Assembly (NCBI GenBank): GCA_030770535.1
Contig: JASVEC010000022.1
Location: 434,001-498,000 of the forward strand
Length of the DNA stretch: 64,000 nt
Direction of reading: 5' to 3'
DNA from: Batkoa obscura
Taxonomy: Eukaryota; Entomophthoromycota; Entomophthoromycetes; Entomophthorales; Batkoaceae
Below the pieces are notes generated by a model. The model searched no databases, was not told where the DNA came from, and worked only from the letters and a program-made list of their open reading frames with translations. The translations under genes and the position numbers were made by a program. Position 1 is the stretch's first letter, and each line of letters begins with the position of its first letter. Positions 11,371-22,725 of the stretch are shown one piece after another.

Positions 11371-11878
11371 CTGGTAAAAGTAGTAAAAAATAAGTATACA
11401 ATTGAAAGTTTTATCTTTGTGAAATTAGCTTAAATTTATCAAATATTAGTATTAATTATTTTGTATTAGTCTATCTTTTATACTTATTATTTTATCTTTT
11501 TGTTAAATATATTACTTTAAACTTTATTGTTATTTTTAATAAAATAAATATAAATAATATAATATATTTTACTTTAACAAAAAATTCTAAAAAAAGCAAA
11601 AAATCAATTAAAACTTATTATATTTAATATTAATTTAAATTTAATTAAAGCTCTTAAAACTTTTTTATTATAAATTTTTTTTAAAGCTTTTAAATCAAAT
11701 AATAAATGGGGAAGTGTTTTTGTGTTTAAAAATTTTACTAACAGTTTTTCCACTCAAATAGCGCTTAAAAATGGAAAAAGTGATGAAGCTAAAAAACACC
11801 CCCATATTCTAAATTATATATGAAATTTAATCTATTAATATAAAAAAATAAAAATCATAAATTGATTTATTTTTATAT
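11371..11878. other. AT-rich spacer with one small element
   Basis: Apart from the small element at 11707-11804, nothing but A/T-rich DNA is seen between the two LTRs. Confidence 0.5.
11707..11804 (+). mobile_element. ~100-bp nonautonomous TA-flanked element
   Basis: TGGGGAAGTG at the left and CACCCCCA then TA at the right, with the core CCACTCAAATAGCGCTTAAA. The left flank is AA rather than TA, so one end has decayed. Confidence 0.75.
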
Positions 11879-12444
11879 TGTGAAAGCTGGTACTCAGTGG
11901 TTGGAGTTAAAAGCAGTTCTAGCTCAATTAACTGGTCATAAGTCGAAAGGTTTTAGTTCATGTAACTAAGATAGACTTAAATGAATAAGAATAATACGTA
12001 ATAAGCTACGAATTATGTAAAACAAATAGAATAGAGGATACTACTGTAAAATCTACATAAGATGTTGTCAGAAAGACTTAGTGGCTTTGTTAATGGTACG
12101 ATATCAGGGAGTAATTCAGTTAAAAAGCCTCGAGTTATATGTTGAAGAATCTCTTTTATACTTCAACAAGTACGGATATCAAAAGAGAGGATATCATTCT
12201 TTGCAATATGAGGGTGTTTTTTTGGTTTCATTATTTTTTCCATTTTTTAAAGCGCTGTTTGAGTGGAAAGGTTGTTAGTAAAATTCTTAAACACAAAAAT
12301 ACATCCCCATATAAAGTTATAAATTCTCTCAGCAAATTAAAATAAGGGACTCTGGCTTGATTGTGTTTGAACTTGAGAACACAACAACTTAAATGATTGA
12401 TTATGTTATAATCAATTCGAAAGCTGATAAACCAATATTTCACA
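11879..12444 (+). mobile_element. solo LTR interrupted by a small element
   Basis: TGTGAAAGCTGGTACTCAGT at the start and AATATTTCACA at the end, same family as 10910-11370 but in opposite orientation. It contains a nested 101-bp element at 12209-12309. No matching 4-bp flanks are visible, so this copy appears older. Confidence 0.78.
12209..12309 (-). mobile_element. ~100-bp nonautonomous element nested in the LTR
   Basis: Runs from TGAGGGTG to CATCCCCA, flanked on both sides by TA (12207-12208 and 12310-12311). It interrupts LTR sequence that is continuous in sister LTRs (GCAATATGAAGTT), which fixes the order: LTR first, small element later. Confidence 0.85.
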
Positions 12445-13579
12445 TACCCATATTAATATCATTTTTAATAAGCTATTGGAAATAATATAAGATTAATGAT
12501 TAAAAAAGCTATGTCATTATTGTTTATTATTACTATAATTATATAATACTAGGAATAGTTTTGTTAAATTTACTTTAATTGATCTTTTTAGTATTTTTTT
12601 AAATTTTAAATTATATCAAAAATACTACTTATAATAAAAAAATTTATAGTATATTTATTAAAAAGTTTTATAATAACAATAATATTATAAAATCTTAAGC
12701 TTTAGTCAAAATTAAGTTAATTTTTAACTAATAATAAAATATTAAAAAAAACTACTTTTGCATTTATTAATTTTTAATTAACTAAAAAATATTTAATTTT
12801 ATTAATTTTATTTTTTAGGCATTATATAAAAAATACATACCTATATTAAATAAAAACAACTGTTTGTATAACATTATAATTTTGAATAAAGCTAACAATT
12901 ACATATTTCAAGTTATAAGTATAACATAAAACTATTATATAAATTATAAAAAATACATAGTTAAATTTAAATTAAATAAAGTATATAAGTTTTAATATAA
13001 AAACAAGATAAAATTAAAATTAAAATTAACTTTAAAACTTTTTTATTTAAGCTGATTTATACATAGCATTATTTTATTTATAGTGTTGTTAATTAGATAT
13101 AATAATTTTAAAAATAGTAACTTTTACATTTATTCAGATAAGCTAATAATCAATAATTTAATTTAAAAATAATCATAAACATTTTGAACTAAAAAATGTT
13201 AATATTTGCAGCATTTAAAATGTATTGAAAGTTTTTGTTTTTAAAATTATTTTTAAAATAAAATAAAGTGTTATAATATAGTATACAAAATTAATAATAA
13301 TAAATAATTTAACATAAATGCTATAATTAAACACAAACTATTTTAAAATTAATTTCGCTTTTTGCCCATTTCTATTTAGCGTCAAAATATAAATTGGATA
13401 AAATTCAACTGGTTTTTTAAATTAGCCTATATTACAAATTGAAAAAATAAAAAGATAAATTTGATATAATTTAAAATCGATCATTGTTTATTTAAGCAAT
13501 AATAGCATAATATTAAACCAATAACATTCATCACTAATAAAATTTAATAAAGCGCTATTGATCGAACTAGCTAAACTAC
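12445..13579. other. intergenic, 1.1 kb
   Basis: Extremely AT-rich; no coding frame, terminal repeats or RNA gene recognised. Confidence 0.5.
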
Positions 13580-13822
13580 TCAACTATAGTAGCAGCAGCA
13601 AGATTGCCATCCCCAACCACAACATTCACCTTTCTTATATTTACCAGATGGACCTGAGCATTGTTTGCAACGGTCGTTACATAATTCACCTCCTCCTGGT
13701 CCTTTGCATGAGCCAGCAGCACCACATGCTTGAATTTCAGTAGCTAATTTACCATCTGGAGTAGCAGCAATAACAATAGAAAGAGAAGCAATAGCGAATA
13801 ATAAAGCAGATTGGAATTTCAT
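13580..13822 (-). CDS. small secreted cysteine-rich protein, copy A
   Basis: 80 aa. Residues 1-20 are a signal peptide (ALLFAIASLSIVIAA). The mature ~60 residues hold ten cysteines arranged C-x5-C, then LCNDRCKQC, ECC and a terminal SCCCYY. This density and the paired and triple Cys suggest a compact disulfide-rich knot. I do not recognise a named family. The coding sequence is identical at nucleotide level to copy B at 15516 up to the last codons (YS against YD), while upstream and downstream flanks have diverged, pointing to recent gene conversion. Two broken relatives lie at 10707 and 43346. Its role is unknown; secreted effector-like or antimicrobial roles are possible but unproven. Confidence 0.82.
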   Translation of the reverse strand: MKFQSALLFAIASLSIVIAATPDGKLATEIQACGAAGSCKGPGGGELCNDRCKQCSGPSGKYKKGECCGWGWQSCCCYYS

Positions 13823-15515
13823 ATTGAGATTTTTGTTTTAAGTTAATGGTCTTTTTATTGAAGTTTTTGTACTTATATTTTTGATATCCTATTGGTTATA
13901 ATTTGACGTTTTAATATTTATTATCATTCTCATTATCATCATTACCATTTGGTATCATAGTAATTAAATTGTGCACTTGTTTTAAATAATTATAATGTCT
14001 TTAAGCTTATTTGGAGATTTGTTATATTTACCAAATAATCATTTTTTTGAAATATTAACACTACTTAAGATGTTAAATAACGGTGGTAATATAAGTTGTA
14101 TTGTACTTGTTTTCCATTACATTACCAGTATTTATGATCAAAACAAACATAATTAACAATGGTTAATTTATTATGTATGTTTTGAAAAAAGAAGCTATAA
14201 GCGCAATATTTCATAACTTAACTATCGTTACTATTGTAAATAGCTCAATTAAATCCCTCTGTAAGCCTATAAAGTATATTGCTCTTATATTTTTTATAGA
14301 GCTCACTTCAGTTATTTGGTACATTAGAATTGTGACTACAGAATTTTCTTAATAGATAACTTTAAGAATAAAACGTCAAAAACATAACTCCTAAAATGGC
14401 ATAAAAAGCTAAATTCAATTCAAAATTAAAAATGTGATGTATAATACTAGATTAGTTAATTCCTAAATTATAGGTGACTAATAAATAAGCTTGTTTTAAA
14501 ATAATGAAATTTTTATTTTGAATTATTAATAAATACAAATAAGTATAGCTACATTTTAAACAAAAAATATGTAAAGTTAATGGCTATGTTTTGGCTAAAT
14601 ACTTTGATTTGTGGACACTATACCCATGTTTCGAATTGAACCCAGTACAAATTACAAAATCCCCTATTTTTTAATCAGGTTTATATACTGTGTTTTAAAT
14701 GTTAACTTATTTAACCTGTTCCTTCACATCATGATTATTGATTTAATACTTTGTTGTAATGTAGCTACTTATTTCAAATAAAAAATCAATCCATGTACTT
14801 TGATGAGTTTGTTTATATGTGGTAATAAAAGTTAATACTGAATGGTTTAATTCAACATTTTCTACTAAATTACAGTATAGGGTAAACCGAATATAAACTT
14901 AAAATTCAAAAGCAATATTTTTTTTGCTAATTATTATGTTCTCTTTTAAAATATTAAATAATAAAAACTTATTGATAGGTTCAAATGATTAAAATATACC
15001 CCATGTTTGCTGTGTTTTGAAATAAATTTATTGCTACTGGTTCGATTTAAACGTGGGTTGAGCAATTTGAAATTTTATCTGCCGAATTTGACCGTTATGG
15101 CTTTTTCTATTTTTATGGCTGGAAAATACGAAATTGGGAATATCTAATCCACATATAAATGGAATTAGTAGTATGGAAATTTAAGTTACAAACTTGGATG
15201 TCAATGTTGGGTGACGTGCTGCGTCAAAAAAAAACTTGTCATCAAATTCAAGTGAGATTGATATTTGCTAATTTAGGGATAAGAATAGAAGTAAATTAGT
15301 TAAAGAATTTCGCAAATTCTAACTTTTAATAATCTCTAAAAAAGGGTAAAAGCTCTTTGTTAATAAATAGTCAACAGTTAATAAAATAAGCCAATATAAT
15401 ATCTAGTTAAATAATGTCTTTATTACATTTATTATAATAAGAGGATTTTCACAACGATAGAGTATATAAAGGAAAAAATTGAGATCATTGAATTATAAAA
15501 AACATTGACTCAAAA
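13823..15515. other. divergent promoter region between the twin cysteine-rich genes
   Basis: 1.7 kb with no coding frame. A short imperfect inverted pair is seen around 14623-14648 (ACCCATGTTTCGAATTGAAC) and 15036-15062 (reverse complement reads ACCCACGTTTAAATCGAACC). It may be a remnant of an older inverted duplication. Confidence 0.45.
15463..15470 (+). promoter_or_regulatory. TATA box of cysteine-rich gene copy B
   Basis: TATATAAA in the context AGTATATAAAGG, 46 bp before the ATG. Copy A lacks an equivalent perfect box, so the twins may differ in expression. Confidence 0.55.
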
Positions 15516-15758
15516 ATGAAATTCCAATCTGCTTTATTATTCGCTATTGCTTCTCTTTCTATTGTTATTGCTGCTACTCCAGATGGTAAATTAGCTACTG
15601 AAATTCAAGCATGTGGTGCTGCTGGCTCATGCAAAGGACCAGGAGGAGGTGAATTATGTAACGACCGTTGCAAACAATGCTCAGGTCCATCTGGTAAATA
15701 TAAGAAAGGTGAATGTTGTGGTTGGGGATGGCAATCTTGCTGCTGCTACTATGATTAA
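15516..15758 (+). CDS. small secreted cysteine-rich protein, copy B
   Basis: 80 aa, identical to copy A except for the final residue. Signal peptide residues 1-20, then a Gly/Cys-rich mature domain with a basic KYKKGE stretch before the ECCGWGW and SCCCYY motifs. Transcribed divergently from copy A, 1.7 kb away. Exact identity of third codon positions with unlike flanking DNA indicates that only the reading frame was homogenised recently. Confidence 0.82.
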   Translation: MKFQSALLFAIASLSIVIAATPDGKLATEIQACGAAGSCKGPGGGELCNDRCKQCSGPSGKYKKGECCGWGWQSCCCYYD

Positions 15759-16254
15759 GTGGTGCTAGTTACTTAATAAATAATAGCTATCTCTTTATCT
15801 TATTTTGTATTTTAATTTTAATGTTTTTGATTTTCTGTGTATTTGTTTAGTGTTCCTATTTTTCAATTCATATGGCCTCAATTTTAGAATTTTTAACCAT
15901 TCTAGCTTCCTATAATATCCTATGTTTGTATTATGCCATACTGAACACAAGTACTATCATTGTATATAAATTGCATTTCAAGCTGATCTATACTATAAAG
16001 GAAGCTTGAAAAATTATTATAGAAAAGGAGAAATTACAAGATTATTATTACAAATACAAGCTTAGATTATTTAACTTTTTATTAGTTTATTAACTTTTTC
16101 CTGTTAACTTGCAGTAATGATCAAAGTGCGTATGATAAGCAAAAGCGCATAGGGTTGAACAAAAATATAGTTTATAACTTCTAATTTCAAACTCATACTA
16201 AAAATTATTAAAAATACACAATAGATTGAATTTATTCATTTAAGACAAGGTTGA
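15759..16254. other. intergenic
   Basis: About 0.5 kb of AT-rich DNA between a cysteine-rich gene and the converging broken gene; no gene seen. Confidence 0.45.
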
Positions 16255-17376
16255 GTCGTGTAATTTCTTGATAGAATTGATAATATCACAATAATGATCT
16301 TTAATATAGCTTTTTGCAAGGCTCTAACTTCCTTTTAAAACTTTTCTACAAATGTCACTAAAAATGACCAACCTTTCATTAAGCTCCTTTCCTTTATATT
16401 CATTGAGGGCCATTTCATCTGCCATAGGGCCTGAAATGACATTAGCGGTAGCAGTTGAAACTAGACCAGCGTATGGAACAGCTGTAAGGCCAAAAGTTAC
16501 GACAGTTATCATATAATCTAAAACTTTGTTACCATAAATCATTTTGGAGGCGTTGGTTAAAAGCAAATTGGTAATATATGGAGCTAAAGTAGTTTCTCGA
16601 TTATAACCTTTACTTGCATTACAGAAATAACTACGATCATTATCATTATCATTATCATTATCATTATCAAACCCTCAAAACCCACAAGAAGACTTAGTTT
16701 CCGAGTTTGGAATTAACTTAAAACATCCAATAAAGTCATACTCCATGGCAGCGGTTTGTAACACGTCATTAGCTAAAAGACAAAATTTATCAATACCTAG
16801 CATTTTATCATTGGACTGAATTGTTTGAAGCTGTGTATTGTATGAATTAGCATCATTCAAAATCTTATTGACTACATTCTCCGTCATTTTAATTTGAAAC
16901 ACTTGGCGGTGATTTTGGTTGTCTGGATGCAAATTATCCACAGGGACAATAATGGATTTTGAACCTTGTCTTAAATCCACGGAAATATAGTTTAAACTTT
17001 TAAAGTTGGAAGCTACGTATAGACATTTTATCTCTTTATTTGTAAAAGTGAGCTCCATGGTATCCAGATTTTTCATTTTATCGATCGAATCCATAGTCTT
17101 TACATGAAAGTTATCAGCGCAATATTGGCAGCATGTTACACAACAGAATTCAGAGTCATGAAAGCAACTCTTTTCTTTGTACCGCTCCTCTAATTTTTTA
17201 TCTTTTCGTATTATTACTAACCAACGATGTAAAGGATGGCAATTACGTTGATCTTTTGGTGCTATATCAACTTCAAACCATACCAAGCCATGCTCAATTC
17301 TATAACGTTTCTTATCCAAGTAAGCCAACCCAAGAGTGTCCCAGCTTAAAGTAGTAGCAGTAAAAAATAGAAACAA
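16255..17376 (-). pseudogene. broken member of the secreted ~370-aa cysteine-rich family
   Basis: The reverse strand aligns along its length with the intact 372-aa proteins at 41018 and 60370: N-terminal LGLAYLDKKRY, the CHPLHRWLVII region, a CCVTCCQYCADNF cysteine cluster, SVDLRQGSKSIIVP, the LIPNSETKSSCGF block and a C-terminal AVPYAGLVSTA hydrophobic segment. Several breaks separate the parts, so it is not expected to make the full protein. A CATTAT microsatellite (about 16636-16668) lies within it. It is the most diverged of the five copies in the window. Confidence 0.75.
16636..16668. repeat. (CATTAT)n microsatellite
   Basis: Five-odd tandem copies of a 6-bp unit inside the broken secreted-family gene. 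Confidence 0.85.
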
Positions 17377-17560
17377 TAAAGCAACAAAGCAATAAACAAT
17401 TAATTTTTATAAATTTTTTATAAACTTTTATCTTTGTATATATAGTCTCTTTTAATACTTCAGATACTGAATACAGAATTAAAACTTTATTATAATACAT
17501 AACTTATACTTAATGATTTGAGTTAATAATAAATACCAAATAATAAAGGAGAAACAACAG

Positions 17561-17660
17561 ATGATAATTTTTTTTTAGTTTCATTACTTTTTCCATTTTT
17601 TAAGCGCTATTTGAGCGGAAAAATTGTTAGTAAAATTGTTAACAAAAAAACACATCCCCA
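17561..17660 (-). mobile_element. ~100-bp nonautonomous element, left end decayed
   Basis: Core TTAAGCGCTATTTGAGCGGA and right end CACATCCCCA followed by TA are clear; the left terminal repeat has been replaced by a T-run. Confidence 0.75.
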
Positions 17661-17810
17661 TATATATTATAGTATACAATGATATGAAATAATTACTGCT
17701 TTCTTTAAAAAATGGGATATCCTAATTTTCAATTTAAATACGCCTTCATTGTGACAAAAGTGTAGAATAATAACACTGTTTAATTCCTTTGCTTTTTTCA
17801 CTATTAACTA

Positions 17811-17860
17811 AAATAAGCATTAAAATAAGCATTAAAATAAGCATTAAAACAAGAAAGGAG
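17811..17860. repeat. 12-bp tandem repeat
   Basis: About three copies of the unit AATAAGCATTAA, ending ~40 bp before the outer edge of palindrome arm IR1-left. Confidence 0.75.
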
Positions 17861-18089
17861 GTTGTATTAAAAGGTGCTGTTGCTATCAATACATTATAGT
17901 TTTTAATTGAAGAGGTAACAGTATGTATGGAAAAACTAATACTTAGCAATTATATACACAAACATCACCTTATACTACCTTGCCTTTAACATTTTGATTA
18001 ATAAGAATATCAAACTAAAGTTTACTGCAATCGGGCTTTTATAAATAAATTATGAATTATTATGTATATTATATTTAATATAAAAACTT

Positions 18090-19165
18090 TTAATTAGTAG
18101 GGTCATATTTCAATAAAGTTAAAAATGCTCTTAAGGTATAATGAGCGTCATTACCTAAGTAAAAATAAAATAAAATAATAATTTAAATAATAGAAATCTT
18201 TTTACCAGCATTATGAAAACAGAACGCATCGATATCTAAATAATGTAATAAATTCGATAGGGAAACAGAGTTCAATTGATTGTTTAAATATTTATACAAA
18301 TTGGTAGTATCAAAAATATTGTATTCCAAGCTGATTCCATTCTTCTTTAAGAATTTAATATCATTATTAAAATCATGACCTATTAAATAAAGGTTTTTTC
18401 GAAATCGGTTGATATCATTTTGAAAATATTTTAAAGCATCAACTAAATTCATCAGTTGACTTTTACCAAATAGGAAGCGTTCTTTATTATCGTAGCCTGG
18501 TAACTGGTTTCTTATTCCATAATGTTCTTTGATTATCAAATGTTTTGATAAAAATAATTGGGATTTAAAATTAAAAATAGAATAACCAATTTCTAATATA
18601 GTATCGTGATTTCTCTCCCATACTTCTAAATCAATAGATATGAAATATATTTCTTTATCTTTGTCTTTATGCAATAATTGATAAGCCATGAGATAACTTT
18701 GCTTCAGCAACTCTTTCTTTCCTTTATTCCTTACTTGTTTTTCATTACTTCTTCGGATTTTTGACAATAACACTTTGATCTCTTTGTGTGTATTAAGTTC
18801 AATGCGCTTAAGGGTTGAATAGATGATTGGTAGTGGTAACGGTTTTAAATTGATACTAAATTTATTTTCAATCTCTTTTTTACTTTGTAATAGTAACTCT
18901 TCTTCTACCAATAATCGTTGGTATTGTTTTCCATCGATACCTAAGGAAATAAAGCTAAGTAAGTATTATATAGCAAATAGCAGTAGTTTGATGCTAATAA
19001 TTTACCTAAATATAGTTGGTTTTTATTTTTTAAAGCATCCAAATAAAATTCTTCTTCATCCAAATAAGTTTCGATTTCTTCTCTTATTATTATATCAGAT
19101 ATATCTTCTTTCCAGTGGCTTATTATACTTTTTAAATGATACAAGTTCTTTTGTTGCGACTCCAT
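18090..19165 (-). CDS. Gfd2-like DEDDh 3'-5' exonuclease, IR1 left copy
   Basis: Three exons on the reverse strand: 19165-19006, 18940-18206 and 18154-18090 (319 aa), with introns of 65 and 51 bp. Without splicing the frame would end early; splicing joins HNAG to NDAHYTLRAF, restoring the family's terminal HNAGNDA motif. Catalytic acidic residues are visible: D and E in FISIDLEVWE, D in GHDFNNDIKF, and H and D in HNAGNDA. This is the ribonuclease-H-fold DEDDh set seen in fungal Gfd2/YDR514C-like proteins. About 100 N-terminal residues are helical and charged. The protein is identical to the right-arm copy at 35939. It probably acts on RNA or DNA 3' ends; yeast Gfd2 is linked to mRNA export. 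Confidence 0.8.
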
Positions 19166-20027
19166 TTTTTTGGTGATATTTTGTCAAGAAAAGAAAAATG
19201 ATGTTTTTTCTTATCAAAATTTATAGTAAAATGATTTCTTAATCATAAATAAATAAGGCTTTAAACTCATCAAAAAAATTATGTTTTCATTGATAATACT
19301 ATCACCATGGTAAAATATTAAATGCAACTAATCAAACAAAAATATCAGTTATTCTTTTGATTGGTTGTACATAATATTTGTCATAACAATGGTACTATCA
19401 CTGAAAACAGATTGAGTCCTTTTTTCTAAAATTCAATGAAGACATTGTGTTTTATTAGTCTAAAAGTAGAGTCAATTGAAACCAAGAGAAAAGTCGAATG
19501 GTGATAGGCCTTTGAAACTAAGGTTGAAGGAAGCGGAACAACGAAAAAAAACACTTGGTGATAGAGTATAGAGCAGAGAGAGCTTTAAAGGAGTCACAAG
19601 ATTTAAGTTTAATAGTTAGGAAAAAGGATTAGGCAGGGGGAGCGTCTTCTTAGATAACACCCGTTTGGTGTGGTAGCCATTGTGATAAGGTAAGCAGACG
19701 CAATTAAGATAGATATGATAATAGGTGGAGTTTTGGAGGGAAATTGGCCAAACCAATCAAAAGGTACTAATGGGAGTGAGATATAGACCTTTTTAAACTT
19801 TGAATTTATAGCATACCTCTTACAAAATACATATATAATAAAAATTAAAGTTAAGGTATTTGGGAAGTATTATATAAGAATTTTATTACTGATGATAAGA
19901 CCAATGAACTTCCATATATGCTTCAAAAATAAAATTTAGAAAGTCTAATAGTTAAATTCGTTATAAAACCTTTGATAAAAATATACAATAAATATAAGGG
20001 TGTGTATTTATCTAAACTAATATGAAG
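19166..20027. other. intergenic within IR1 left arm
   Basis: 0.86 kb, with a patch richer in GC and purines (about 19480-19760) but no sustained coding frame in either direction. Mirrored at 35077-35938. Confidence 0.45.
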
Positions 20028-21154
20028 CTATAACGCATTTTTAATTGATTTAATAAGTCCATCAAAATATTCTTCAATGTACCCTTTCGCAAGTTTAAAA
20101 CCTTCGTTTAAAACTTGTTTACGAATTACATTAAGGATAATCAATTTTTCATCGAACTCAGCATCTTTATACTCCTTAAGAACCTCTCGGTCTGTCGTAG
20201 GACCTAAAATAGCATTAGTAATAGCCGCCAAAACCAAACCAGCATACGGAATAGCAGAAAGACCAACAGTAACAGCTGTTCTCATATATTCTAAAGCTTT
20301 ACTATTATATGCTATTTTGGAAGTATTGATTAGTGGTAAATAGGTAAGATAAGAAGCTAAATCAGCAACTTTATTATTTATGTCAAATGTGCTACAGTAA
20401 GTACCACAACCTTCATCATATTCAGAGCCCCAAAAACCACAAAATGGCTTAGTTTCCGAGTTTGGGATCAATTTAAAGTAACTACTAAAATCATATTCCA
20501 TAACAGCAGTTCGTAATACATTGTTGGCTAAAAGACTGATTTTATCAATGCTAAATACATGGTCATTAAGTTGGATTGTTTGAGCATTCTCTTTATATAA
20601 CTTGATATTATTTAGGATTTTAGCAACAATACTCTCGGTTATTTTGATTTGGAATATTTAGCAATAATTTTGATCATCTGGATGATAATTATTCATAGGG
20701 ATAATGATCGATCTTAAGCTTTGTCTCAAACCTACAGAGATATAATTCCTACTTCTAATGTTAGAAGCTATATATATGTATATAATCTTTTCCTTTATTT
20801 GAAGCTATAATATACAATATATCTAAATCTTTCATTTCATCAATTGAATTTGTGGACTTAACTCGAAAGTTATCAGTACAATACTGATGCCATGTCAAAC
20901 AGTAGGATTTAGAATTATGAAAACAGATTTTTCCTTTGTACCACTCCTCTGACTGTTCATCCTTTCCTACTATTATTAGCCAATAGTGTAAAGGCTGACA
21001 ATTACGTTGATATTTTGGCGATATATCAACTTCAAACCATGGTAAATCATAATCAAATTGATAACATTTCTTATCTAAGTAGGTTAATCCAAGCGAATCT
21101 TGACTTAAAGTAGCAGTAATAAAAAGTAGGAATGATAAAACTAAAAACGTCTGA
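20028..21154 (-). pseudogene. broken member of the secreted ~370-aa family, IR1 left copy
   Basis: Aligns throughout with the intact 41018 gene. The C-terminal part (20028-20501) is still a good open frame with LIPNSETKPFCGFWG and the hydrophobic AIPYAGLVLAAITNAILG. The N-terminal part is fragmented by a few breaks. The right-arm copy (33950-35076) is its mirror image and broken in the same way, so the gene was already damaged before, or was homogenised after, the arms formed. Confidence 0.78.
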
Positions 21155-22001
21155 TTTTTGTATATAGTTGAGACCTTTCTGTTTCACTTATATAGTTTCT
21201 TTAAATATTTCGAATAGTAGGTATAAAATAAACATTAATGCTAAAACAATATTATATGTTTGATAATTTAAGTTAATAATGAATATGAATTAATAAAGAG
21301 TAAATAAATTTTATCTATTTGAAATAAATACTATTACAGCGTATTTATCAAGATACTAGAATAGTATAAGTGATTGTATTCTTTGAAATTTTTATAAATA
21401 ATCTATAATCTTTTATTTTTAATTACCTTATTTGATTCTCTTGTATTATTAAATTTTAAATAATCAAGCATTTATTAACTTTTCAATGTGTGCCATCCCA
21501 GACTTGTCCTTCATTTTCTCCTTTATTAGTGTTAATAAAAACCTACAAAGGCTTTGACTTGAATTAATATGAAAAAGACCCTATAAAATTTATTCTTTAT
21601 ACAGTTATTTTAGATAAGTAGTTGTTTAAAGCCATCAAATTACTCACAGTATTTCAGTTACCTACAATTTCTCCATACTTGTAATTATTTAAAATAATTG
21701 ATTTATTACATTATGTTTATGCTATTTATCAGACCCCTAGCTGATTTTATTATTAAAATAAAAAATTTGTTTTAATAATAATACTTGGCTATTGTACAAT
21801 TTCTACTTATATTGATTTAAATATGAACCAAAATATTATTCTATAGTATAAACAAACAGTATTTAGTTTAAAAACACCATTAATTTTATTTATTTACTTA
21901 ACATTTATAAAACATAGATCTCATACAATGTACTTTGTAATATTAGCGTATTAAGCAAAGATTTAGACTTGTATTTTGGAAAATTCAAATAAGTCTTAAT
22001 A
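21155..22001. other. intergenic within IR1 left arm
   Basis: AT-rich; holds the upstream region of the broken family gene (TATATAAG mirrored at 33910). No other gene seen. Confidence 0.45.
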
Positions 22002-22102
22002 TGGGGATGTATTTTTGTGTTCAAGAATTTTACTACCAATTTTTCCACTTAAATAGCGCTTAAAAGATAGAAAAAGCGATGAAGCCAAAAAAAGCATCCC
22101 CA
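22002..22102 (+). mobile_element. ~100-bp nonautonomous TA-flanked element (good reference copy)
   Basis: TGGGGATGTATTTTTGTG at the left, GCATCCCCA at the right, flanked by TA on both sides, with core TTCCACTTAAATAGCGCTTA. Mirrored at 33002-33102 in the other arm, so it inserted before the arms were last homogenised. Its reverse-strand end matches the terminal repeat of the transposons at 44361 and 56405. Confidence 0.88.
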
Positions 22103-22725
22103 TATATAAAATAAGATTTATTATGTTAATATGTCAGAAATAAAAATTTGAAGTGATTAATTTATTAAAATAAATAAAAATTGATTGATTCTAATCAAGT
22201 ATTATCATAATCAAATAGTAGTAAAAGTTTTGCTTTAAGTTGATACATTTTCGTAAATATTATAATTTAAAAAGTTGTAATTTTATTTATAATGTCTTTG
22301 ATCTTAATATTATTATAGGTTATTATTTATTTAAAATATAATAATTTGATTTCAAAATTTGAGTTGAAATAAAAATTATCTAAATTTATAACTATCCGAA
22401 AACGAATAAAAGTTCTTTTGAATCAAAGTCTAAATTTATTTTTTTATAGTTTATTATTGTTAGAAATATTTATTGATAAAATTGAGTCAATAATTGATAC
22501 TAAAACCTAACAAATAAAAAATAATGCTGAAAAACAATATTAACTTTTATCTCTATTATTTTATTTTTATTTAATAATTCAGTAAATGAAAATACAAGTT
22601 ACTATTAATTAAAAGGGCTACTTGAAACTATTTTTTATTTATTAAAGCTTATAAAACTCTTATCTATTTATTTGGCTCCTTGAATAAACAGCTATCTTTA
22701 TCTATAATATGCTTGATTTTTTTAA
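22103..22725. other. intergenic within IR1 left arm
   Basis: 0.6 kb, AT-rich, no gene; identical to the mirrored segment in the right arm as far as I compared. Confidence 0.45.

Noticed and set aside
14600-15100. tRNA-like GGTTCGA stretches near 15038 and TTCGAAT near 14630
   Set aside because: No cloverleaf stems can be paired around them; more likely part of a weak inverted pair.
13580-15758. A third large palindrome centred at 14669
   Set aside because: Only the coding frames match; the flanks do not align as reverse complements, so it is a divergent gene pair rather than a long inverted repeat.
17811-17860. CRISPR-like short repeats
   Set aside because: A plain 12-bp tandem without spacers, in a eukaryotic context.
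18823-19176. 117-codon frame antisense to the exonuclease gene (also 35928-36281)
   Set aside because: Overlaps real exons on the other strand and crosses their splice sites; no independent signal.
19480-19760. Candidate extra gene in the GC-richer patch of the IR1 arm (mirrored at 35340-35640)
   Set aside because: All six frames are broken every few dozen codons and no motif is recognisable.
20077-20343. 88-codon frame antisense to the broken secreted-family gene (also 34761-35027)
   Set aside because: Shadow of the hydrophobic C-terminal segment of the family protein.
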